Assembly (NCBI GenBank): GCA_031280495.1
Contig: JAITGT010000074.1
Location: 1-9,493 of the forward strand
Length of the DNA: 9,493 nt
Origin: Eubacteriaceae bacterium
GTDB lineage: Bacteria; Bacillota_A; Clostridia; Eubacteriales; Anaerofustaceae
Direction of reading: 5' to 3'
The notes below the pieces were generated by a model. It was not told where the DNA came from. It searched no databases and worked only from the letters and a program-made list of their open reading frames with translations. Below are positions 6,051 to 9,493 of this stretch, piece by piece. A program made the translations under genes and the position numbers. Positions within the stretch are counted from its first letter, which is position 1. The number at the start of each line of letters is the position of its first letter.

Positions 6051-6677
6051 TCACAGCATTTCAGGGGAAAAGACAAAGATGAGGGATGGAGTGACAAAAC
6101 TCTCAAACAGCACTCCGAGCATAGAGAATGCGAAAGCGCAGACCATGGAAAAGGAGTAGAGAAGAAACAGTTGTCCAGAGGAAACGGACTTTGCAGAGCT
6201 CCGTTTCTCAGAAAGCTTGATGGCATAGGAAAGAATGGTGGCGCAGGCAAAAAAGAGGGCGGGAACCTTTATCAAATTTTGCGGCAAGATCGTCAAAAGA
6301 TCATAGAAAAAACCGCTGATACGATAGTGCATGATAAGGAAGGAGTTGGCGAAGCCTAACACAAAGCCTTTCCATAGGGCAAAGAAAGGGGCTGCAGCGA
6401 AGCCAAGCACCGTCAAACCGCAAAGCCACATCACAAAGTAGATTTTCAGCTCCAGCAGCGCGTTCATTTTGAAATATGCAGTGCGGCTAAATTCCTTTTC
6501 CATCTGCAAAGATTCGGAAAAGAATGCGGCTAAATCTTTTATCATCAGTGAGTGGATGTCTTTGCTTAAATAGCGTATGACAAGCGTGCCAATAAACGCG
6601 CCAGCCGCAAATAGCAGTGACAGAAACAGATACATCTTTTTGCTTGCACGAATGTGGTCCTGTACGATCCGCTTCAC
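6051..6677 (-). CDS. spoIIM: Stage II sporulation protein M
   Basis: A 208-residue multi-pass membrane protein. In sporulating Bacillota SpoIIM anchors the DMP complex with SpoIID and SpoIIP, which remodels septal peptidoglycan during engulfment of the forespore; it is made in the mother cell. Hydrophobic segments lie at about 15-36, 78-100 (YFVMWLCGLTVLGFAAAPF), 101-116 (KGFVLGFANSFLI), 124-153 and 168-204. The family hallmarks WLCGLTVLG, KGFVLGF and LLTILPQNLI are all present. I start it at GTG 6677 because a full AGGAGG (6690-6685) precedes it by 7 nt. The longer frame from TTG 6701 would put its first codons inside the predicted promoter. A sigma-E-like promoter lies directly upstream. 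This gene is the best single evidence for an endospore former. Confidence 0.93.
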   Translation of the reverse strand: MKRIVQDHIRASKKMYLFLSLLFAAGAFIGTLVIRYLSKDIHSLMIKDLAAFFSESLQMEKEFSRTAYFKMNALLELKIYFVMWLCGLTVLGFAAAPFFALWKGFVLGFANSFLIMHYRISGFFYDLLTILPQNLIKVPALFFACATILSYAIKLSEKRSSAKSVSSGQLFLLYSFSMVCAFAFSMLGVLFESFVTPSLIFVFSPEML

Positions 6678-6700
6678 TGCGCTTCCTCCTGCATCATCCA

Positions 6701-6729
6701 AATATATGATTCAGAAGCGTGGAATAGTC
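6701..6729 (-). promoter_or_regulatory. Sigma-E-like promoter of spoIIM
   Basis: On the minus strand GACTATT (6729-6723), a 14-bp spacer and CATATATT (6708-6701). Compared from memory with the B. subtilis sigma-E consensus (KMATATT, 14-15 bp, CATACAnT), it matches 6 of 7 and 7 of 8 defined positions. The start would fall near 6694, shortly before the AGGAGG. Known biology agrees, since spoIIM is a mother-cell sigma-E gene. Confidence 0.6.
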
Positions 6730-7186
6730 TTCAGGGCTTTGTCCAAATGAGTCGGTTATGGAATTGGAAAGGGATGTCTTGATCTACTGAAAATTTGCGG
6801 AGAGATGGAGCTTTCTTGATGCAGAATCGCTGTCAATAATGCCCAGTTTCCGCACTTGATAGTCATTTCGGAAATAAGCAAAACTTTTAGCAATACAATA
6901 GATTTCTCAAGTTTTTGGCTTTTGCCATTGCGACGAGAGCTTTCCCGGATCACATAAAGCCAAAACGAGAAGGCAAATGCACCGCTTCCGTTAGTAGGGG
7001 CTTGTTGCAGCTGAGCTATGCAAAATCAAAGAAATCGCCGTCCAAAATGAAGAATTGGCAGAAAGAAAATTAAGGCCACATAAAAATAGCGTCAGTCTGC
7101 TGTACCGGCTGATATGGGCTTTTTATGGAAAAGAGAGTGAAACATTCTGCTGCGTACAGAAAAACGAAATGCATGGCTTCAAAAGA
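6730..7186. other. Unassigned stretch between spoIIM and tRNA-Gln(UUG)
   Basis: No gene is recognised. Several short open frames occur. A plus-strand frame at about 6995-7199 encodes a charged stretch (KIKEIAVQNEELAERKL) but lacks a start signal and runs into the tRNA gene. Another plus-strand frame ends near 7075. A minus-strand frame at 6756-6953 matches nothing known to me. The sequence could be decayed coding DNA. No intrinsic terminator with a convincing stem was found downstream of the tRNA. Confidence 0.3.
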
Positions 7187-7262
7187 TGGCAGGGGTAGCA
7201 GGACTCGAACCTACGCATGACGGAATCAAAATCCGTTGCCTTACCGACTTGGCTATACCCCT
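7187..7262 (-). tRNA. tRNA-Gln (anticodon UUG)
   Basis: On the minus strand the acceptor arm AGGGGTA (7262-7256) pairs with TACCCCT (7197-7191), followed by discriminator G and an encoded CCA (7189-7187). The anticodon stem ACGGA/TCCGT encloses the loop TTTTGAT, giving anticodon UUG. The T arm carries the usual GGTTCGAGTCC-type loop. It is very similar to the Gln(CUG) gene at 8614-8688. It sits alone, with its own promoter about 80 bp upstream. Confidence 0.95.
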
Positions 7263-7340
7263 AAGTAGGGTTAAAAGTTGGATGCACAATCACAAAACGC
7301 AATCCTCTTGCGAAAAGATGAAAGTGAATTGAGTGAATTT

Positions 7341-7369
7341 AGTATAGCAGGTTCAGTAGAAAATCACAA
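7341..7369 (-). promoter_or_regulatory. Promoter of tRNA-Gln(UUG)
   Basis: TTGTGA (7369-7364, four of six matches), a 17-bp spacer and TGCTATACT (extended -10, hexamer 7346-7341). The start would be near 7334, leaving about 70 nt of 5' leader to be removed by RNase P. Confidence 0.65.
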
Positions 7370-7564
7370 CGCAAAATAGCAGGTTTTGCACCTTCAGCAC
7401 TTGTAGCCGCTTCGTCTTTCCCAGTTTTAGCAGTGCATTCGTTCAGGCATGCCTCACCTGCGAGAGCGGCGAATGCTTCCATCTGCATTTGCCTTCCGCG
7501 CACTCCAGCTAAAATGGCGTCAGCTATCACCTCTGCAGGAAGCCTGCCCTGCCCCAGGCAGCTG
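7370..7564 (-). other. Unidentified open frame upstream of the tRNA-Gln(UUG) promoter
   Basis: A minus-strand frame of about 75 codons (stop at 7339) is alanine-rich and includes PAEVIADAILAGVRGRQMQM. An AGAGG overlaps its possible GTG start, and its 3' end runs through the tRNA promoter. I recognise no family. Under the inversion model this DNA originally adjoined positions 1-224. It is probably remnant or non-coding. Confidence 0.2.
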
Positions 7565-7968
7565 TATTGCGTCTAGAACTCTTTGGCAGCGTCTAAATGC
7601 AGCTCACTTTTTAAGGGAGCTTAAGTTCCTTCATACTGCATCATGCGGCACCACTGTTTCTCTGCCTTGTTACTTCGCAGATGGAGAAAAGTTTCCAAAG
7701 CGATGGAGACGGTACCGAGGCTGAAGAAGAAGTATTGGTCTATATAGACTTCCCAAGAGGGCATTGGACGCAGCTGTGCACGACAAAAGTGCAGGAGAGG
7801 CTTAACAGGCGGATGGAAGCTGTGTCCATTTTTCCGGACAGGGATTCGTGCCTTAGGCTCGTCGGGCATGTCCTTATAAACCAGCACGACGAGTGGATGG
7901 CGGCCGAGAGGCGCAATATGTCGCTGGCAGGCAGGGAGAGAAGGGCCTTCCAGCCTGCTCCTCTCTGA
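7565..7968 (+). pseudogene. IS256-family transposase, C-terminal half, broken
   Basis: The C-terminal part of an IS256-family transposase. Landmarks: RTLWQRLNAAHFLREL (7578 on), matching the family WQRC-x-HF-x-RN segment; EKFPK (about 7684, another frame); EAEEEVLVYIDFPRGHW; then TTKVQERLNR with the third catalytic Glu; IFPDRDSCLRLVGHVL; and HDEWMAAERRNMSL. The stop is TGA 7966-7968. It is broken: there is at least one frame change between WQR and AEEEV, about 25 residues are missing between HFLREL and EKFPK, and the segment after ERLNR is about four residues short. It begins almost exactly where the N-terminal half on the other strand ends. Recognition is strong for residues after 7720 and fair before that. 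Confidence 0.85.
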
Positions 7969-7978
7969 GGAAAACCCA

Positions 7979-8020
7979 AAACCCCTAGGAAGGCGCAGTC
8001 CTGCGCCTTCCTAGGGGTTT
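7979..8020. terminator. 20-bp perfect hairpin in the IS256 3' end
   Basis: Two perfect 20-bp arms (7979-7998 and 8001-8020) are separated by only TC. The stem starts AAACCCCTAGG and ends GGCGCAG. It stands 10 bp after the transposase stop and 9 bp before the terminal repeat. This suggests an element-borne terminator or a structure blocking read-through from outside. The T tracts are short (TTT on the plus strand, TTTTGGGTTTT on the minus strand). Confidence 0.55.
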
Positions 8021-8029
8021 GGACGGCAT

Positions 8030-8054
8030 AATCTTACGCCACTTGACGAGACGC
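8030..8054. repeat. IS256-type terminal inverted repeat, transposase 3' side
   Basis: The reverse complement contains AGTGGCGTAAGATT, matching AGTGGTGTAAATTT at the other IS end (1022-1046) at 11 of 14 core positions and 17 of 25 overall. It lies 61 bp after the transposase stop. In the window the two ends point the same way, whereas an intact element would have them inverted. Confidence 0.6.
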
Positions 8055-8572
8055 TAGCTGCCCTCATCTTGATTAGCAAAGTTGCATCAGCTTGCTTTGC
8101 TGCACAGACAGCGAATGCAAGCGCAGTGCACAACGCTCTGTCCCGCAATAATATCGCTAAGTTAGCTTTTGGGGTAAGTTCATGCACTAACTGAAAGCGC
8201 TGACAGCTCATGCGTTCAGCTACTGCTTGCACTGTGCACTCAAAGCGCATTGTGCCGTTCCACTCACTTTTCTGATCATCGCTGGATGCCGGCGCAAAAG
8301 CGACTGCCTCTCTTCTTGTCCTCTGCTGCTTATGCGCTAGACTGGGAGCAATTCGATTGAGCCTGTGTCGCCTATGCTGTTCATGTATCCGCTCTTAAGC
8401 AATATTGCTATTGCGCCTCACAGAGACATTTCGAGTCACTGCTTTGCATATCAGGTAGGATTACTGCTCTACGTGCCGCTAAATGGGCATGCGGCTTCAG
8501 GCAGCAGCGATCCAGCGTATTTTCGTCTGGAGAGCCTTTCAGTCGCTCTTTGCTTTGATCCAGGGCTATCAC
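8055..8572. other. Unassigned stretch between the IS256 end and the tRNA terminator
   Basis: No gene is recognised. A minus-strand frame stays open from about 8396 into the IS end (stop at 8011). It includes MRFECTVQAVAERM and LLRDRALCTALAFAVCAA, but it lacks a ribosome binding site and resembles no family I know. A neighbouring frame contains AIAILLKSGYMNSIGD, then a stop. The region may be a gene interrupted by the IS or simply decayed DNA. Confidence 0.3.
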
Positions 8573-8598
8573 AAAAAAAACGCTCAATCTCGAGCGTT
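8573..8598 (-). terminator. Intrinsic terminator of the tRNA-His/Gln unit
   Basis: On the minus strand AACGCTC (8598-8592), loop GAGATT, GAGCGTT (8585-8579) and a run of eight T (8580-8573). It begins 15 bp after the tRNA-Gln(CUG) CCA end. Confidence 0.92.
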
Positions 8599-8613
8599 AA
8601 GCAGATTGAAAAA

Positions 8614-8688
8614 TGGCAGGGGTAGAAGGATTCGAACCTACGAATAACGGAGTCAGAGTCCGTTGCCTTACCGCTTGGCGATACCCCT
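8614..8688 (-). tRNA. tRNA-Gln (anticodon CUG)
   Basis: Acceptor AGGGGTA (8688-8682) pairs with TACCCCT (8624-8618); the discriminator is G and CCA is encoded (8616-8614). The anticodon stem ACGGA/TCCGT carries the loop CTCTGAC, hence anticodon CUG. The D arm GCCAAGCGGTAAGGC and T arm TAGGTTCGAATCCTT are normal. It is co-transcribed with tRNA-His, 10 bp away, and followed by a strong terminator. Confidence 0.96.
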
Positions 8689-8698
8689 GCGTGTGAAC

Positions 8699-8776
8699 TG
8701 GGGTGGGCTATGGGATTTGAACCCACGATCTTCGGAACCACAATCCGACGCTTTAACCAACTAAGCCAAGCCCACC
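8699..8776 (-). tRNA. tRNA-His (anticodon GUG)
   Basis: Acceptor GTGGGCT (8775 downward) pairs with AGCCCAC. The extra G-1 (8776) faces C73 (8702), the identity pair of histidine tRNAs. CCA is encoded at 8701-8699. The anticodon stem encloses TTGTGGT, giving anticodon GUG. First gene of a two-tRNA unit. Confidence 0.96.
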
Positions 8777-8797
8777 ATAGTCATGCGACCGTGCATT

Positions 8798-8826
8798 ATT
8801 ATAGTGGTTTTCAATACTCTTGTCAA
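8798..8826 (-). promoter_or_regulatory. Perfect-consensus promoter of the tRNA-His/Gln unit
   Basis: TTGACA (8826-8821), a 17-bp spacer and TATAAT (8803-8798), identical to the housekeeping sigma consensus. The start would be near 8791, about 15 nt before tRNA-His. This separates the tRNAs from the cyclophilin gene upstream. Confidence 0.93.
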
Positions 8827-8858
8827 GATGCCATTTTTGCATTTCGAGCGATCCCAGA

Positions 8859-9488
8859 CTATTTTGAAAGGAGTGCAGTTGGGTTCTCAATTATTCGAAT
8901 TGTCTTAATAATTGGCTTGTTTGCAATCTCACCAAATATATCGTCAATCACGTCTAAGTTTGACATGCTCTCTGCGGCTTCAATGCCCGATACAACTTTT
9001 CCAAAAACAGCATAGTCTCCGTCCCAGACTGGATAGGAATCAAGGCAGATAAAGAACTGGCAGGACGCAGAGTTTGGATCACTTGAACGCGCCATGGATA
9101 CGCTGCCTCGCACATGCTTATTGGGGTTGTCAAAGCCATTGGAAGCAAATTCGCCTTGAATACTGGAATCTGCATGCCCAGTTCCGTCTCCCTTTGGATC
9201 GCCTCCCTGAATGATCAGCCCTTTCACAGCCCGGTGGAAAGTCAAGCCGTCGTAAAAGCCTTCCGTCACAAGTTTCTTGAAATTCTGGGCGGTTATTGGC
9301 ACTGTTCCCATGAATAGCTCGATGACAATTTTGGATTCGTCCTGCATTGTTATTTCTGCATATTCATTGGGAACGCTTTGGTCAGGAGATGCGGATTCGG
9401 GCGGGAGGTTTTCTTTTGTGCACGATGCCAGCGCGAGGCTAAAAACCAGCAGCTGGAAAAATGGTCTTAGAGTTTTTCTTTTTATCAT
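8859..9488 (-). CDS. Cyclophilin-type peptidyl-prolyl isomerase, lipoprotein
   Basis: A 209-residue exported lipoprotein predicted to speed cis-trans isomerisation of X-Pro bonds and so help fold proteins outside the membrane. The signal peptide ends in the lipobox L20-A-S-C23, so Cys23 would be lipidated. A short acidic, Ser/Pro-rich linker (about 25-42) leads to the cyclophilin domain at about 44-200. Catalytic and binding motifs: F84-H-R86, I-I-Q94-G-G-D-P, H-V-R-G-S-V-S-M-A-R133, S-Q/C-Q-F-F-I at about 142-147, and DGDYAVFGKV at 156-165. The usual Trp of the cyclosporin pocket is not clearly aligned. The ATG at 9488 leaves only five bases of upstream sequence, so start and promoter cannot be judged. 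It ends at TAG 8861-8859, 32 bp before the tRNA promoter. Confidence 0.9.
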   Translation of the reverse strand: MIKRKTLRPFFQLLVFSLALASCTKENLPPESASPDQSVPNEYAEITMQDESKIVIELFMGTVPITAQNFKKLVTEGFYDGLTFHRAVKGLIIQGGDPKGDGTGHADSSIQGEFASNGFDNPNKHVRGSVSMARSSDPNSASCQFFICLDSYPVWDGDYAVFGKVVSGIEAAESMSNLDVIDDIFGEIANKPIIKTIRIIENPTALLSK

Positions 9489-9493
9489 TCTTT

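Noticed and set aside
6678..6701. TTG 6701 as the start of spoIIM
   Set aside because: It overlaps the sigma-E-like -10 element, while GTG 6677 has an ideal AGGAGG.
1047..8062. Target-site duplication flanking the two IS256 ends
   Set aside because: The 8-9 bases outside 1046 and outside 8054 do not match in the expected orientation for either plausible boundary, so none is claimed.
8365..8625. 86-codon plus-strand open frame
   Set aside because: It runs through the tRNA terminator and ends inside tRNA-Gln(CUG); no start signal or family resemblance.
1..9493. An intact previously undescribed defence or mobile system
   Set aside because: All accessory pieces (IS256, IS630, antitoxin-like, Abi-like) are truncated or mutated, and the intact genes belong to well-known families.

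Overview
The window looks like chromosomal DNA of an endospore-forming member of the Bacillota, most likely Clostridia. The best evidence is spoIIM, deoB (phosphopentomutase) and dacF (sporulation-type D,D-carboxypeptidase), three genes that also lie near each other in Bacillus subtilis. A long-form serine acetyltransferase, a CooT-family nickel-binding protein, strong Shine-Dalgarno sites and tRNA genes with encoded CCA fit the same assignment. No genus can be named from this sequence alone.

Layout. Positions 1-217 are unassigned and hold a perfect hairpin. Positions 218-1046 carry the 5' half of an IS256-family element on the minus strand, with its terminal repeat at 1022-1046. Positions 1047-1399 hold two decayed DinJ/RelB-like antitoxin pieces. 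Positions 1524-1690 hold a possible antisense Abi-family C-terminus. Positions about 1691-2328 are a 5'-truncated IS630-family transposase that lacks its third catalytic acidic residue. Then come cysE (minus), cooT (plus, divergent from cysE), dacF, deoB and spoIIM (all minus), and tRNA-Gln(UUG). Positions 7565-8054 carry the 3' half of an IS256-family element on the plus strand. After that come a terminator, tRNA-Gln(CUG), tRNA-His and a lipoprotein cyclophilin, all on the minus strand.

The main result is that the two IS256 halves appear to be one element split by an inversion. The 5' half (minus strand, ending near 218) and the 3' half (plus strand, starting near 7565) meet at a 7-bp inverted repeat, CGCAATA/TATTGCG. 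Joining them there restores the family spacing between the SDA(H/Q) motif and the WQR motif, apart from a one-base frame slip. Related terminal repeats lie at the two far ends, and the joined length is about 1.3 kb, normal for this family. The roughly 7.3 kb between them, carrying cysE, cooT, dacF, deoB, spoIIM and tRNA-Gln(UUG), would therefore be an inverted segment. Two independent, oppositely oriented relics remain the alternative.

The core genes are intact. spoIIM has a good match to a mother-cell sigma-E promoter, deoB has a possible housekeeping promoter of its own, and dacF follows deoB closely. cysE and cooT are driven by divergent promoters that appear to use the same six base pairs as the -35 element on opposite strands. 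The tRNA-His/Gln unit has a perfect-consensus promoter and a clear terminator. The left end is a graveyard of toxin-antitoxin, Abi and IS remnants. I see no intact new defence or mobile system.
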